DNA from: Hoyosella altamirensis
Lineage (GTDB): Bacteria > Actinomycetota > Actinomycetes > Mycobacteriales > Mycobacteriaceae
NCBI RefSeq assembly: GCF_014191505.1
Contig: NZ_JACHWS010000003.1
Location: forward strand, 434,001 to 498,000
Direction of reading: 5' to 3'
DNA: 64,000 bases
Part shown: positions 28,836 to 39,464 of the stretch, piece by piece
Position numbering within the stretch: the stretch's first letter is position 1
How the letters are laid out: every line of letters starts with the position of its first letter
The notes under the pieces: model-generated
What the model was told of the DNA's origin: nothing
Database searches by the model: none
What the model saw: only the letters and a program-made list of their open reading frames with translations
Position numbers and translations under genes: made by a program

Positions 28836-29459
28836 TTAATTCGCTGCCTGCCTGGACAGCACGACCAGCCCTTCGACGAGCGCGCGCACCCCGAGTTCAA
28901 ATGCGGCATCGGCGCGTGATTCCAGCGGTGTCGCGGCAGCTATTGCGCTCCGCATGGCCGCATTCGCGTTTGCGGGTGTCGCCCACACTTCCTTCGGGGC
29001 GGCAACGTCAAGCGCAGAGCCGAGCACGAAACTGTCGACAGCAGTGATGGCGTGCAGCACGTCCGCTGACGAAAACCCCGCACTAACAAACGCGTCTGCC
29101 AACGCGTTGTACATGTTGAACGCCACTTCCGTCTGAACAGTATGTGCAGTAAAGAGAGGGATGAGGCGCGGATGCTGAGCGTAGCTGCGCCGATACTCCC
29201 TGGCGAGCCCAATCACGACGTCACTCCATGTGCGTGATTTCGCCTTGACCGCTTCCACGTCAACGCTTGACATCATTCTGGCGCGCAGGAGTTCGATGAT
29301 CTCGCCGCGTCCGCTTATGTGGTTATAGAGGGAGGACGGCCGAACCTTTAAGCGTGCAGCTATCCCCGGCATGGTGAAGTCCCCACTGTCGTCGACCATG
29401 CGCAGCGCCTCGTCGGCGATCCAGTCGGGGGTGAGCAACCGACGGGGCGGACGGCCCAT
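28836..29459 (-). CDS. TetR/AcrR-family regulator next to aguBA
   Basis: The product has 207 residues. The N-terminal helix-turn-helix reads DWIADEALRMVDDSGDFTMPGIAARL with LKVRPSSLYNHISGRGEIIELL (about residues 10-55), and an all-helical ligand-binding domain follows. ATG 29459 is chosen for its GAAGGAG ribosome-binding site; the open frame extends 17 codons further upstream into the regulatory region. It is divergent from aguB, and a perfect palindrome lies at the aguB start-site region. The likely role is repression of aguBA and itself, with agmatine or a related amine as the possible inducer. That ligand is inferred from context only. Confidence 0.88.
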   Translation of the reverse strand: MGRPPRRLLTPDWIADEALRMVDDSGDFTMPGIAARLKVRPSSLYNHISGRGEIIELLRARMMSSVDVEAVKAKSRTWSDVVIGLAREYRRSYAQHPRLIPLFTAHTVQTEVAFNMYNALADAFVSAGFSSADVLHAITAVDSFVLGSALDVAAPKEVWATPANANAAMRSAIAAATPLESRADAAFELGVRALVEGLVVLSRQAAN

Positions 29460-29484
29460 TTTCACTCCTTCAGAAAAATGACCC

Positions 29485-29513
29485 TTGACTGCTGTGATGG
29501 GATTCACCATACT
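29485..29513 (+). promoter_or_regulatory. Probable aguBA promoter
   Basis: TTGACT at 29485-29490 and CATACT at 29508-29513 are separated by 17 bases. The palindrome at 29515-29531 follows directly, overlapping the expected transcription start. Confidence 0.6.
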
Positions 29514-29514
29514 T

Positions 29515-29531
29515 AACGAATCACATTCGTT
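29515..29531. promoter_or_regulatory. Palindromic operator, probable TetR site
   Basis: AACGAAT (29515-29521) and ATTCGTT (29525-29531) are perfect inverted 7-mers with a 3-base spacer. It lies between the divergent TetR gene and aguB, just downstream of the aguB -10 box, where binding would block initiation. Confidence 0.65.
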
Positions 29532-29557
29532 TTACTCCAACCCGCTCCGAGGACCCG

Positions 29558-30532
29558 ATGCGCACCATCACAGCTTTGACGCCCCCGCACTCTCCCGCTC
29601 GCGTGGAACCCGCTGACCGGCAACCGCTCCGAGTCGGAGTGGTGCAACACCAATGGCACGACAACCCGATCACTCTCCGCAAGGAACTGCGTGAAGGAAT
29701 AGCCCTCGCTGCCAGCCACGGCGCACGGGTCGTGTTCCTGCCCGAGTTGACGCTCAGCCGCTACCCGGCATTCGTGCCTGGAGGGGCAAACCCGGCCGCG
29801 AACGCCGAAGACCTGTTGACGGGGCCGACCTACCAGTTCGCCGCTCAGGCCGCCAAGGAGAATGGCGTTCTCGTGCACGCCTCCCTCTACGAGCGCAACA
29901 ATGGCGAAAACGGTGTCGAATTCGACGACGGCCTGGGATTCAATACCGCAATACTCGTTGCGCCCAACGGTGAGCTTGTCGGCCGCACTCGCAAGATCCA
30001 CATCCCCGTCACCGCCGGTTATTACGAAGACACGTACTTCAGAGGCGGCCCACAGAGCGCTGACGCGTGGACTGTACATACCGCGCCCGAGATCGACGGC
30101 GCACGAATCGCCATGCCGACATGCTGGGATGAGTGGTTCCCCGAAGTGGCGCGCATCTATTCATTGCGCGGCGCGGAGATCATTGTCTATCCCACTGCGA
30201 TCGGCTCTGAACCGGATCACCCGGACTTCGACACACAGCCGCTGTGGCAGCAAGTGATTGTCGCGAATGGCATCGCTAACGGCACCTTCATGGTCGCCCC
30301 CAACCGGCACGGCGACGAAGGTGTCATCAAGTTCTACGGCTCGTCCTTCATCTCAGACCCGTACGGCCGGATCCTCGTGCAGGCACCTCGTGACGAATCC
30401 GTGGTTCTCGTGGCTGACCTCGACCTCGCGCAGCGCAAAGACTGGCTGACACTCTTTCCTTTCCTTCAGACGCGCCGTCCCGATACGTACACGCAGCTCG
30501 TCGCTCCAATCGAAGCGAGTGTTCCGTCATGA
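29558..30532 (+). CDS. aguB: N-carbamoylputrescine amidase
   Basis: A nitrilase-superfamily amidase of 324 residues that hydrolyses N-carbamoylputrescine to putrescine, CO2 and ammonia. The Glu-Lys-Cys triad is E63 (FLPELTLSRYP), K146 (GRTRKIHIP) and C189 (MPTCWDEWFPE). Also present are GYYEDTYFRGG and YPTAIGSEPDHPDFDTQP. CWDEWFPE and the downstream sequence fit the AguB subfamily rather than nitriles. It overlaps aguA by 4 bases (ATGA), so the two are translationally coupled. The divergent TetR gene and the palindrome upstream probably control both. Confidence 0.91.
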   Translation: MRTITALTPPHSPARVEPADRQPLRVGVVQHQWHDNPITLRKELREGIALAASHGARVVFLPELTLSRYPAFVPGGANPAANAEDLLTGPTYQFAAQAAKENGVLVHASLYERNNGENGVEFDDGLGFNTAILVAPNGELVGRTRKIHIPVTAGYYEDTYFRGGPQSADAWTVHTAPEIDGARIAMPTCWDEWFPEVARIYSLRGAEIIVYPTAIGSEPDHPDFDTQPLWQQVIVANGIANGTFMVAPNRHGDEGVIKFYGSSFISDPYGRILVQAPRDESVVLVADLDLAQRKDWLTLFPFLQTRRPDTYTQLVAPIEASVPS

Positions 30533-31560
30533 CCAGCAACTGGCGGATGCCTGCTGAGCGCGCGCCACACGAACGCACATGGATGGCCTTCCCCTGTCGG
30601 GGCTACTCCCTGGGCGACACTGCCGAAGAGCACCATGCGGCACGTAGCGCGTGGGCCGCAGTGGCCAACACCATCGTCGACTTCGAGCCAGTCGCCGTCG
30701 TAGTAGCGCCCGATGAGGCTGAATACGCGCGCCGCTACCTTTCCAGCGCAATCGACATTCTCGAAGCCCCACTCAATGACGCGTGGATGCGGGACATCGG
30801 TCCCACCTTCGTTGTCGACGACGACGGTGACGTCGGCGCGGTGAACTGGATCTTCAACGGGTGGGGTGCGCAAGACTGGGCTCAATGGGACCTCGACGAA
30901 AAGATCGCGGCATTCGTCGCTGACCACCTGGCGGTGCCGCGAATCGATTCGCCGCTCGTCAACGAAGGCGGCGGCATCCAGGTCGATGGTGAGGGCACGG
31001 TCCTGGTCACCGAAACCGTCCAGCTCGATCAGGATCGCAACCCAGGCTGGACGAAGGCCGACGTGGAAGCTGAACTCGCCCGGACGATCGGCGCGAAGAA
31101 AGTGATCTGGCTGCCGCGCGGGCTCACCCGCGATTCGGAAAAGTTCGGCACGCGCGGTCACGTCGACATCGTTGCGGCGATTCCCGCTCCCGGAGTGGTG
31201 CTGGTACACCAGCAGCAAGACTCGGGGCACCCGGATCATGCAGTCAGCCGCGAAATCATCAACCTGCTCATGGAGTCCACCGACGCGGCTGGACGGGCGT
31301 TTGAGGTCATACCTGTACCGGCCCCGAAGGTCCTAGAGGACGAGGAGGGTTGGGTCGACTACAGCTACCTCAACCACTACGTCGCCAATGGCGCCGTCAT
31401 CGCGTGCCAATTCGCTGATCCACAAGATCAGCAGGCCGCTGAGATCCTCGCGAGCACCTACCCGGGCCGCGAAGTCGTCACCGTCGACGCACGCCCGATC
31501 TTCGCCCGCGGGGGCGGCATTCACTGCATAACGCAGAACCAGCCGGCAACGGCGCGTTAG
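30529..31560 (+). CDS. aguA: Agmatine deiminase
   Basis: The product has 343 residues. It converts agmatine to N-carbamoylputrescine and ammonia, the step before AguB. The nucleophile is C333 in GGGIHCITQNQP at the C-terminus. Other catalytic/guanidine-binding segments are WMRDIGPTFVV, EGGGIQVDGEG and FGTRGHVDIVA. Guanidino-group deiminase fold, cytoplasmic. The stop is followed by a perfect 36-bp palindrome. Together with aguB this gives the ADI-type route to putrescine; arginine decarboxylase is not in the window. Confidence 0.93.
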   Translation: MTSNWRMPAERAPHERTWMAFPCRGYSLGDTAEEHHAARSAWAAVANTIVDFEPVAVVVAPDEAEYARRYLSSAIDILEAPLNDAWMRDIGPTFVVDDDGDVGAVNWIFNGWGAQDWAQWDLDEKIAAFVADHLAVPRIDSPLVNEGGGIQVDGEGTVLVTETVQLDQDRNPGWTKADVEAELARTIGAKKVIWLPRGLTRDSEKFGTRGHVDIVAAIPAPGVVLVHQQQDSGHPDHAVSREIINLLMESTDAAGRAFEVIPVPAPKVLEDEEGWVDYSYLNHYVANGAVIACQFADPQDQQAAEILASTYPGREVVTVDARPIFARGGGIHCITQNQPATAR

Positions 31561-31564
31561 ATAC

Positions 31565-31600
31565 GTGCAGCCGCGGTAGTTATAACTACCGCGGCTGCAC
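31565..31600. terminator. Perfect 36-bp palindrome between aguA and glgB
   Basis: 31565-31582 and 31583-31600 are exact reverse complements with no spacer. The palindrome lies between the convergent stops at 31560 and 31625, so it is very likely a bidirectional terminator. Confidence 0.9.
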
Positions 31601-31624
31601 ACAACTATCGCTCCAGCGCCGGCT

Positions 31625-33829
31625 CTAGGCGGGCACGAGCCAGAGCACCCCTAGCGGAGGCACCTGGACCACCGCTGAGGCGGGCAGCCCGTTCCAGGGC
31701 TCACCGGTCGCCTCGACAGATCCCATGTTGCCCACTCCTGATCCGCCATAGTCGGTGGAGTCGGTGTTCACCGCTTCACGCCACGTTCCCTTGGCCGGAA
31801 GTCCGACGCGAACATCGTTGTGCGGGATACCCGAGAAGTTCGCGACACACACCAATGGCCGGTTCTCGGGATTCACGGGGTCCATGCGGACGAAGCTGAG
31901 GATGCTGCGCGTGGAATCGTCGGCGTCGATCCAGCGAAAACTCTCTGCGGAGTTGTCACCCGCGTAGAGCGCGCGCACTGACCGATAGGTGCGATTCAGA
32001 TGGGCGACACAGTCCTTGATCCCCGCGTGCAGAGGGTCCTCGAGCAGGTGCCAGTCGATTGATCCCTCGTGTGACCATTCGCGCTGCTGACCTAGTTCCC
32101 CGCCCATGAAGAGCAACTGCTTCCCTGGATGGGCCCACATGTACGCGAGCAGAGAGCGCAGCCCGGCCGCTTTCTTCCAGTGGTCACCCGGCATCCTCGT
32201 GAAGAGCGAACCTTTGCCATGGACGACCTCGTCGTGGGAAAGCGGCAGTATGAAGTTCTCGCTCCACGCGTACACCAATGAAAACGTCAGATCATTGTGG
32301 TGATAGGTGCGGTGTATCGGATCGCGTCCAATGTAGGCGAGCGTGTCATTCATCCAGCCCATGTTCCATTTGAAACCGAATCCGAGACCATCCGAATCAG
32401 TGGGCTTTGTGACTCCCGGCCAAGATGTCGATTCCTCGGCGATCATCATCACGCCAGGATGGTGCTTGTACACCGTCGCGTTGAGTTCTTGCAGGAACCG
32501 CATCGCGTCGAGGTTTTCTCGGCCGCCACGCTCGTTGGGGATCCACTCGCCTTCCTTGCGCGAGTAGTCAAGGTAGAGCATCGACGCGACAGCGTCGACG
32601 CGCAGTCCATCGATGTGGAACTCGCTGAACCAGTAGAGCGCATTGGCAACCAGGAAGTTTCGCACTTCGGGCCGCCCAAAGTCGAAAACGTACGTGCCCC
32701 AGTCGGGCTGTTCGCCCTTTCGGGGATCCGGGTGCTCGTACAACGCGCTGCCGTCGAACCGCGCAAGCGCCCACGTATCGCGAGGGAAATGCGCAGGCAC
32801 CCAGTCCAGGATGACGCCGATTCCCTGGTTGTGCAGGGTGTCAACGAAATACCGGAGGTCGTCCGGGGAGCCGAACCGTGACGTCGGGGCATAGTAAGAC
32901 GTGACCTGGTATCCCCATGAGCCACCAAATGGGTGCTCGGCGAGGGGCAGGAACTCGACGTGGGTAAAGCCCATTTCGGTGACGTACTCGGCGAGTTCCT
33001 TCGCGGCTTCGCGGTAGCCGAGACCGGGCCGCCAGGAGCCGAGATGCACCTCATAGATGCTGACCGGCGTGTTCACGGGGCTCACGGAATCGCGCTGCGC
33101 AAACCACGTGGAATCAGTCCACGTGTAGTCCGATTCGTAGATCACCGACGCGGTCGCGGGTGGGTGCTCAGCGCACACCGCCATAGGGTCCGCTTTCTCG
33201 TGCCATCCACCGTCAGCGCCATGGAGCCGGAACTTGTACTTTGTTCCGGCACCGATCCCCGGGATGAACAGCTCCCAGATCCCGGAGCTGCCCAGCGAGC
33301 GCATCGAGTGCTCAACACCGGACCAGCCATCGAAATCGCCGCAGACCCGTACGCCGCGCGCGTTAGGAGCCCACACCGAGAATGCGACGCCCGCGACCTC
33401 GCCCGATGGCGTGTCGTAGCTGATTGGCCGCGCGCCAAGCACATCCCAAAGGCGTTCATGGCGGCCTTCACCAATTAGGTGCAGATCGAGTTCCCCGAGT
33501 GTGGGGAGCCAGCGGTAAGGATCATCCAGTACGGAGGTGCGGCCGTGGTAGGTGACCTCGAGCTTATAGTCCCCGACCGTCTCGCCGGCGAAGCCGCTGA
33601 ACAAGCCCTCATCGCCGCGTGAAAGTGGATACTTCTGACCGTCGCTTATCACCGTGACGGCTGAGGCCTCCGGCCGGTAAACGCGAACTACGGCGCGTCC
33701 AGATTCGTGCTGGTGCGCGCCCAGCATCCCATGCGGGTTACTGTGGGCGCCCACTGCGAGCGCGTGGATCTCCTCTGCGGTCGGCCAATGGCCGGCCTCT
33801 GAGTGACGTTCGGATATCGACGACATCAT
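31625..33829 (-). CDS. glgB: 1,4-alpha-glucan branching enzyme
   Basis: A GH13_9 enzyme of 734 residues that makes alpha-1,6 branches in the linear maltooligosaccharides extended by GlgE. The N-terminal carbohydrate-binding modules ([15 protein letters not shown] start) precede a barrel with [28 protein letters not shown] (nucleophile Asp), [12 protein letters not shown] (acid/base Glu) and [14 protein letters not shown] (transition-state Asp). The start overlaps the glgE stop by 4 bases (ATGATG); either ATG could be used. It is the last gene of the glgC-pgm-glgP-glgM-glgE-glgB operon. Confidence 0.95.
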   Translation of the reverse strand: MMSSISERHSEAGHWPTAEEIHALAVGAHSNPHGMLGAHQHESGRAVVRVYRPEASAVTVISDGQKYPLSRGDEGLFSGFAGETVGDYKLEVTYHGRTSVLDDPYRWLPTLGELDLHLIGEGRHERLWDVLGARPISYDTPSGEVAGVAFSVWAPNARGVRVCGDFDGWSGVEHSMRSLGSSGIWELFIPGIGAGTKYKFRLHGADGGWHEKADPMAVCAEHPPATASVIYESDYTWTDSTWFAQRDSVSPVNTPVSIYEVHLGSWRPGLGYREAAKELAEYVTEMGFTHVEFLPLAEHPFGGSWGYQVTSYYAPTSRFGSPDDLRYFVDTLHNQGIGVILDWVPAHFPRDTWALARFDGSALYEHPDPRKGEQPDWGTYVFDFGRPEVRNFLVANALYWFSEFHIDGLRVDAVASMLYLDYSRKEGEWIPNERGGRENLDAMRFLQELNATVYKHHPGVMMIAEESTSWPGVTKPTDSDGLGFGFKWNMGWMNDTLAYIGRDPIHRTYHHNDLTFSLVYAWSENFILPLSHDEVVHGKGSLFTRMPGDHWKKAAGLRSLLAYMWAHPGKQLLFMGGELGQQREWSHEGSIDWHLLEDPLHAGIKDCVAHLNRTYRSVRALYAGDNSAESFRWIDADDSTRSILSFVRMDPVNPENRPLVCVANFSGIPHNDVRVGLPAKGTWREAVNTDSTDYGGSGVGNMGSVEATGEPWNGLPASAVVQVPPLGVLWLVPA

Positions 33830-35838
33830 CCGTCCTTCCTTGCCGGGTACACCATGCGCTGCGGCCGCGGCCAGTCAATGCGAACGATGTGACACACCGA
33901 GCGCTCAGGCGTAAGGATGATTGTGTTGTGACTGCCCCAGTCCCAGGTTTGTCCGCTGACTTCATCGTGCGCACTCAGCCGCGCATCGGCCGGGAAACCG
34001 AGCGCGGGCAGGTCGAGGTACAAGGTGCCGTACTGAGTGCCGAAAGGGTCCAGGTTCACGATGACCACGACCGTGTCGCCGGTTTCCGGATCTTGCTTTG
34101 AGTAGGCGATCAGTGCGTCGTTGTCGGTGTGGTGGAACCTCAGGGTGCGCAGTTGCTGCAGCGACGGATGCCGTCGACGGATTGAATTCAGCCGTAACAG
34201 CCACGGCTCCAGCGAGTCACCCGTGTGCAAGGGGGTCACGAAGTCGCGCGGCCGCAGTTCGTATTTCTCTGAGTTCAGATACTCTTCACTGCCTTCGCGC
34301 ACGGCCTCATGTTCGTACAGTTCGTAGCCCGAGTACACGCCCCAGGTTGGCGCTATCGTCGCGGCCAGGGCAGCACGCAGCGCGAACATTGCGCGCCCCC
34401 CATACTGCAGGGACGCATGGAGGATGTCGGGGGTGTTGACGAACAGGTTGGGCCGGCATTCATCAGCGTGCGCCACGAGTTCGTTGCCGAACTCGATCAG
34501 GTCGTGTTTAGACGTGCGCCAAGTGAAGTACGTGTAGGACTGGGTGAAGCCCAATCGCGCGAGGCCATATAGCCGTGCGGGCCGCGTGAACGCCTCGGAC
34601 AAGAAGAGGACGTCATGGTGCTCCCGTTTGACCTCGCCGATCAGCCATTCCCAGAAGTTCGGCGGTTTGGTGTGAGGGTTGTCGACCCGGAAGATCTTCA
34701 CCCCATGACTCACCCAGTACAGAACGACACGCAGGATTTCCTCGTACAACGTTTCAGGGGCATTGTCGAAGTTCACCGGATAAATGTCTTGATACTTCTT
34801 GGGTGGGTTCTCCGCGTAGGCGATGGTGCCGTCCGGCTGGGTGGTGAACCACTCGGGGTGCGCAGCTACCCAGGGATGGTCCGGCGCGCATTGCAGCGCG
34901 AAATCCAGTGCAACCTCCATCCCGAGTTCGCGTGTCCGCGCGACGAACGCTTCGAAGTCCTCCATCGTGCCCAGTTCTGGATGGATTGCATCGTGGCCAC
35001 CCTCCGCCGCGCCGATCGCCCAAGGTGACCCCACATCCTCCGGGCCTGGGTTCAGTGTGTTGTTCCGCCCTTTTCGATTGATACGCCCGATGGGGTGGAT
35101 CGGCGGGAGGTACACGACATCGAATCCCATGCCAGCTACGCGATCGAGTTGCGCCATCGCGGTGCGGAACGTGCCATGGACTGGTCGACCATTCGCATCC
35201 GAGCCGCCCGTCGACCGGGGAAACAGCTCGTACCACGAGCCGAACAGCGCTTCCGCGCGGTCGACATGAAGATGGTGCGCTTGTCCCTCAGTAACAAGAT
35301 CCCGAAGCGGGGCTTCCTCCACTATCTTCTGGACAGGGTATGACAAGGCCTCAGCAATGCGCTTAACCACTGGCAGTTCCGTGTTGCGCAGGTCTCCGGC
35401 AGCGGCGCTAAGTATCCTGCGGTCCCCATCCGAGCGGGACAGTTCGACCATGCGGTCCAGCAAACGCGCACCAGTCTCCAGGTCGTTCGCGAGTTCCTCG
35501 GCCCCTTGACCGGCGGCAGCTTTCACCTCCACCGCATGGCGCCATGTTGTCCATGGATCGCTCCACGCGTCCACGCGGAACGTCCAGATGCCTTCGCTGT
35601 CCGGCGTGATCGCCGCAATACAGTCATCGGGATTGTCCGGTTCAGCAGTCATCCGTGTCAGCCGAGCTGATGTGTCGTTGGGGCCTTGCCACACGACCGT
35701 CGCGGCGACGGCGTCGTGACCTTCCCGCCAAACTCGTGCCTCGATCGGAATATGTTCGCCTACTACAGCTTTAGCAGGAAATCGACCACAGTCGACGACT
35801 GGACGCACACCATCGATACCGAGCCTGCCGTACGTCAT
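33826..35838 (-). CDS. glgE: Alpha-1,4-glucan:maltose-1-phosphate maltosyltransferase
   Basis: A GH13_3 enzyme of 670 residues that transfers maltose from alpha-maltose-1-phosphate to growing glucan. The nucleophile D386 lies in [17 protein letters not shown] and the acid/base E415 in [14 protein letters not shown], close to the positions reported for the Streptomyces enzyme. The N-terminal domain begins [27 protein letters not shown] 35838 overlaps the upstream stop by 4 bases (ATGA); the open frame reaches 21 codons further but into glgM. It sits between glgM, which makes the donor, and glgB, so the GlgE pathway is physically assembled. It is essential in M. tuberculosis because the donor is toxic when it accumulates. 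Confidence 0.95.
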   Translation of the reverse strand: MTYGRLGIDGVRPVVDCGRFPAKAVVGEHIPIEARVWREGHDAVAATVVWQGPNDTSARLTRMTAEPDNPDDCIAAITPDSEGIWTFRVDAWSDPWTTWRHAVEVKAAAGQGAEELANDLETGARLLDRMVELSRSDGDRRILSAAAGDLRNTELPVVKRIAEALSYPVQKIVEEAPLRDLVTEGQAHHLHVDRAEALFGSWYELFPRSTGGSDANGRPVHGTFRTAMAQLDRVAGMGFDVVYLPPIHPIGRINRKGRNNTLNPGPEDVGSPWAIGAAEGGHDAIHPELGTMEDFEAFVARTRELGMEVALDFALQCAPDHPWVAAHPEWFTTQPDGTIAYAENPPKKYQDIYPVNFDNAPETLYEEILRVVLYWVSHGVKIFRVDNPHTKPPNFWEWLIGEVKREHHDVLFLSEAFTRPARLYGLARLGFTQSYTYFTWRTSKHDLIEFGNELVAHADECRPNLFVNTPDILHASLQYGGRAMFALRAALAATIAPTWGVYSGYELYEHEAVREGSEEYLNSEKYELRPRDFVTPLHTGDSLEPWLLRLNSIRRRHPSLQQLRTLRFHHTDNDALIAYSKQDPETGDTVVVIVNLDPFGTQYGTLYLDLPALGFPADARLSAHDEVSGQTWDWGSHNTIILTPERSVCHIVRIDWPRPQRMVYPARKDG

Positions 35839-37001
35839 GCAACCACTCCTTTGAGCACCGACCGATAGACATTTACCGTTTCGTGTGCGATGGATCCCCA
35901 ATCGAAGGACCCCTCTGCGCGAGCACGGCCTGCCGCTCCCATCGCCTGTGCGCGCTGCGGGTCCTGCAGGAGCGAGTTCACCGATTCGGCGAGACCCGCT
36001 TCAAACGCAGCCGGGTCCTCCTCGTTGTAGTGCACCAGAATCCCGGTTTCCCCGTCGGCGACGACCTCCGGGATACCACCCACGTCGGACGCGACGACGG
36101 GCGTGCCGCATGCCATTGCCTCGAGATTGACGATGCCGAGGGGTTCATAAACGCTCGGGCATACGAAAACGTCCGCATGTGAAAGCACTTCGAGCATCGC
36201 CTGGTGATTCAGCGACTTGTCGATCCAGAAGACGCCGTCACGAGTACTGCTCAGCGTGCTGACCCCCAACCGTGTCTCCTCGGCGATATCGGGTGTGTCC
36301 GGAGCACCGGCGCACAACAGAACCTGCGCCTCGGGAGCGATTTTATGAGCGGCCGCGATGAGGTGGCGCAGACCTTTCTGCCGCGTAATTCGGCCGATGA
36401 ACGCGACACTTGGCCGCGCTGGGTCGACACCGAACTCCTCGAGCGACTCGGTGCTGGTGACAGGATGGAAACGTTCCGTATCGACACCGTTGTAGACGAC
36501 GTGGACGCGATTTGGATCGATCTCCGGATAACACTCGAGCACATCTTTCCGCATGCCGTCACTCACCGCGATGACAGCGTCCGCCGATTCGTACACCGCC
36601 TTCTCCACCCACGAAGATAGCCGGTATCCCCCACCGAGCTGCTCAGCTTTCCACGGCCGACGCGGTTCAAGTGAATGCGCGGTGACGACGTGCGGAATGC
36701 CATAGAGCAGGCTCGCCACGTGACCTGCGAAGTTGGCGTACCAGGTGTGTGAGTGCACCAGGTCGACACCTTCGACGGCAGCGACGATAGACAGGTCGAC
36801 CGATAGTGTCGACAGTGCCGGGTTCGCTGCTTCGAAGCCCTCAGCCGGATGGTGCGCCACCGCGCCGGGTCTGGGGGAGCCGAAGCAGTGGACGTCCACT
36901 CCGACAAGTTCGCGCAAGCTATCGACGAGAGAGCCAACATGCACTCCCGCCCCGCCGTACACGAATGGGGGAAATTCTCGGGTTAGCAAGCCGATTCGCA
37001 T
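35835..37001 (-). CDS. glgM: GT4 glucosyltransferase, maltose-1-phosphate synthase type
   Basis: The product has 388 residues and a GT-B fold. The start [22 protein letters not shown] has the donor-glycine loop, [11 protein letters not shown] and [10 protein letters not shown] lie mid-protein, and a C-terminal [20 protein letters not shown] carries the retaining Ex7E motif. This short GlgA-like form, found with glgE, makes alpha-maltose-1-phosphate from ADP-glucose and glucose-1-phosphate (Rv1212c type). It may also elongate glucan from ADP-glucose. The glgP stop lies 6 bases upstream and glgE overlaps its stop, which supports the GlgM assignment over a plain glycogen synthase. Confidence 0.88.
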   Translation of the reverse strand: MRIGLLTREFPPFVYGGAGVHVGSLVDSLRELVGVDVHCFGSPRPGAVAHHPAEGFEAANPALSTLSVDLSIVAAVEGVDLVHSHTWYANFAGHVASLLYGIPHVVTAHSLEPRRPWKAEQLGGGYRLSSWVEKAVYESADAVIAVSDGMRKDVLECYPEIDPNRVHVVYNGVDTERFHPVTSTESLEEFGVDPARPSVAFIGRITRQKGLRHLIAAAHKIAPEAQVLLCAGAPDTPDIAEETRLGVSTLSSTRDGVFWIDKSLNHQAMLEVLSHADVFVCPSVYEPLGIVNLEAMACGTPVVASDVGGIPEVVADGETGILVHYNEEDPAAFEAGLAESVNSLLQDPQRAQAMGAAGRARAEGSFDWGSIAHETVNVYRSVLKGVVA

Positions 37002-37007
37002 CGCCTA

Positions 37008-39458
37008 TCACTCCTTGAGAGGTCGCTGGCTGGTGTGCTCTGAGGGCTGAAATTCGTGGACTAAGCCGAGCTCATGCGGAGCGAGATGTGGATGCTTAGG
37101 AATGACACGCGCGGTGTAGCCGAAGTGTCCGCCACGTGGCACATCAACGACCGCTTCAAACGTGCCCTCAGAGGGAGCCCCGCCGCCAGAAATCATCGGT
37201 GTGAAGATCGGGTCGACGAGGGTGTCGCCCTGCATAGTTCCAACGAACAGTTCAACCTCGATGTCGTCAGGAGTGATTCCGCCGCAGTCGACTTCGGCAC
37301 GGAACGACGCGCAGCCCGTCTCCGGATCCACACTGATCTCAAGCGCCCCTGGGGTTACCGACGGCCATTCATCCCGGATGCGTCCCGTCCATTCAGCGAG
37401 TTCCCGTGCTGGGCTGAAGTTGCTGGCCGAAATCTCAGCGGCCGACTGAGCTGCTGGCCGATAAAGCGAACTGAGGTAGTCGGTGAGCATTCGGTCCGAA
37501 AGGACTTGTGGCCGCAAGGTACCCAGCACCGCGCGAATCTTGCGCAGCCATTGGGGGTGGTCATCGTAGAAGAGCGGCACGACCTTGGTTTCGAGCAGAT
37601 CATAGAGCGCTGCAGCTTCCTGCTCGTCACGACTCAATCCACCAACACCGTCGTGCCCCGACGGAATGGACCAACCATAATCGGGGGCAAAGCATTCCGC
37701 CCACCAGCCGTCTCCAATCGATAGGTTGAGTCCGCCGTTCAGCGCGGATTTCATCCCCGAGGTTCCGCAGGCTTCCAGTGGACGCGTTGGGGTGTTGAGC
37801 CACACATCACATCCGCCGACCATCTCCCGCCCCAGCGCCATGTCATAGTCAGGCACGAAAACAACCCGGCGGCGCAATGCTGGGTCACTGGCGAAGTGGA
37901 TGAACTCCTGGATCAGGCGTTTGCCGCCGTCATCGGCGGGGTGCGCTTTCCCGGCGACGATCAGCTGCACTGGCCGGTCGGGATCAAGCAGGAGCTGCCG
38001 CAGCCGCGCAGGGTCACTCAGCATCAGGGTGAGCCGCTTGTAGGTGGGCACACGCCGCGCGAAACCGATTGTCAGCACATCCGGGTCTAGACAGTCCTCA
38101 ACCCAGGCGGTCTCCGCAGCGAACTCAGAATCTGCTTGCGCCGAACGCATCCGGGACCGGACCGCCTCGATAAGTTTCTCACGAAGCGCCTTCCGGGCCG
38201 ACATGACCTCTTCATCTGGCAGCCCAAGATCTGGTGCATGCGGAGCCCAGCTTGGTCCGTGTACCCCGTTGGTGACGTGCCGTATCGGCACCTCTTCTGC
38301 TTCGAGTCCCGGCCATAGCGGAGCGAACATCGACCGGCTGAGCGCGCCGTGCAGTTTCGACACTCCATTGCACCGCTGCGCGAGACGCAAACCCATGTGA
38401 GCCATGTTGAACACACCCGGATCGTCTTCAGCGCCGAGGTCGAGGCACGCCTCAGTAGGCAGTTTCGGCAGCGCGACCGCCAGGTGGCCGCCAACAAGTC
38501 CGCGGTCAAACCGGTCGATACCTGCCGGAACCGGCGTGTGCGTGGTGAACACGGTGCCAGCGCGCACTGCTGCGAGCGCCTCGGAGAAGCCGAGGCCATC
38601 ATCGGTCAGTTCAGCGATTCGCTCGAGCCCGAGGAAGCCAGCGTGGCCTTCGTTCGTGTGGTAGACCGCGGGCTCGGCCAGCCCGTTCGCGTCGCAGTAC
38701 GCACGTACCGCGCGCACACCGCCGATGCCGAGCAGCAGTTCCTGACGGAGTCGCGTTAGCGTGTCGCCTCCGTAGAGCTGGCTCGTGAGGTTCCGCTCAG
38801 CTTCTTCGTTACGGTCATCATCGCTGTCGAGAAGTAGCAGCGGCACCCTGCCCACCTGAGCAACCCACACACGCGCGTAAAGATCCGCACCGCCAGGCAG
38901 CGCGAGATGAATGTGCGCACTAGTGAGTTCGGAGAATCCAGCGTCTTCGGGAACCAGGGTCGGGTACTGCTCGCACTGCCAGCCATCCGGCGTGAACGAC
39001 TGCGTGAAATAGCCTGACCTGTACAACAGTCCGACACCGACGAGCGGTAAACGCATATCGCTAGCAGTCTTGAGATGGTCACCGGCGAGGATCCCAAGAC
39101 CACCTGAGTACAACGGCAGCGACTCGGTGATCCCGAACTCGGGCGAGAAGTAAGCGACGGCGGGTGCGTTCTCCGCCGCCGGTCGCGCCAGGTAGGCCTG
39201 AAGGTCCTTCCGGGCCGCGCGCATCCGTGCGAGGAACCTCCGGTTCGTGCTGAGAGCAGCTTTCCGTGCGGTTGTCAGCTGCGACAGGAACAGAAGCGGA
39301 TTGTGCCCGGTCTGTTCCCACAGAGCGGCGTCCGCAAGTTCGAAAACCGCACGGGTATCGGGGTGCCAGGACCAACGAAGGTTTTGTGCCAGTTCCCTCA
39401 GGGGTTCAAGCGTCTCAGGTAAACGCGTGGGCATGGCGAATCGGCCATATGCGTGCAC
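37008..39458 (-). CDS. glgP: Alpha-glucan phosphorylase
   Basis: The product has 816 residues and releases glucose-1-phosphate from alpha-1,4 glucan. The PLP lysine is K570 in TSGMKSALNGG. An N-terminal domain with PLRELAQNLRWSWHPDT identifies the short actinobacterial type. ALWEQTGHNP and TVFTTHTPVPAGIDRFDRG are also conserved. GTG 39458 is preferred over ATG 39434 because the MHAYGRFAMPTRLPE opening aligns with mycobacterial GlgP starts and GGAAAG precedes it. It begins 6 bases after the pgm stop. Within the operon it links glucan breakdown to Pgm and GlgC through glucose-1-phosphate. Confidence 0.92.
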   Translation of the reverse strand: MHAYGRFAMPTRLPETLEPLRELAQNLRWSWHPDTRAVFELADAALWEQTGHNPLLFLSQLTTARKAALSTNRRFLARMRAARKDLQAYLARPAAENAPAVAYFSPEFGITESLPLYSGGLGILAGDHLKTASDMRLPLVGVGLLYRSGYFTQSFTPDGWQCEQYPTLVPEDAGFSELTSAHIHLALPGGADLYARVWVAQVGRVPLLLLDSDDDRNEEAERNLTSQLYGGDTLTRLRQELLLGIGGVRAVRAYCDANGLAEPAVYHTNEGHAGFLGLERIAELTDDGLGFSEALAAVRAGTVFTTHTPVPAGIDRFDRGLVGGHLAVALPKLPTEACLDLGAEDDPGVFNMAHMGLRLAQRCNGVSKLHGALSRSMFAPLWPGLEAEEVPIRHVTNGVHGPSWAPHAPDLGLPDEEVMSARKALREKLIEAVRSRMRSAQADSEFAAETAWVEDCLDPDVLTIGFARRVPTYKRLTLMLSDPARLRQLLLDPDRPVQLIVAGKAHPADDGGKRLIQEFIHFASDPALRRRVVFVPDYDMALGREMVGGCDVWLNTPTRPLEACGTSGMKSALNGGLNLSIGDGWWAECFAPDYGWSIPSGHDGVGGLSRDEQEAAALYDLLETKVVPLFYDDHPQWLRKIRAVLGTLRPQVLSDRMLTDYLSSLYRPAAQSAAEISASNFSPARELAEWTGRIRDEWPSVTPGALEISVDPETGCASFRAEVDCGGITPDDIEVELFVGTMQGDTLVDPIFTPMISGGGAPSEGTFEAVVDVPRGGHFGYTARVIPKHPHLAPHELGLVHEFQPSEHTSQRPLKE

Positions 39459-39464
39459 AGGTCA

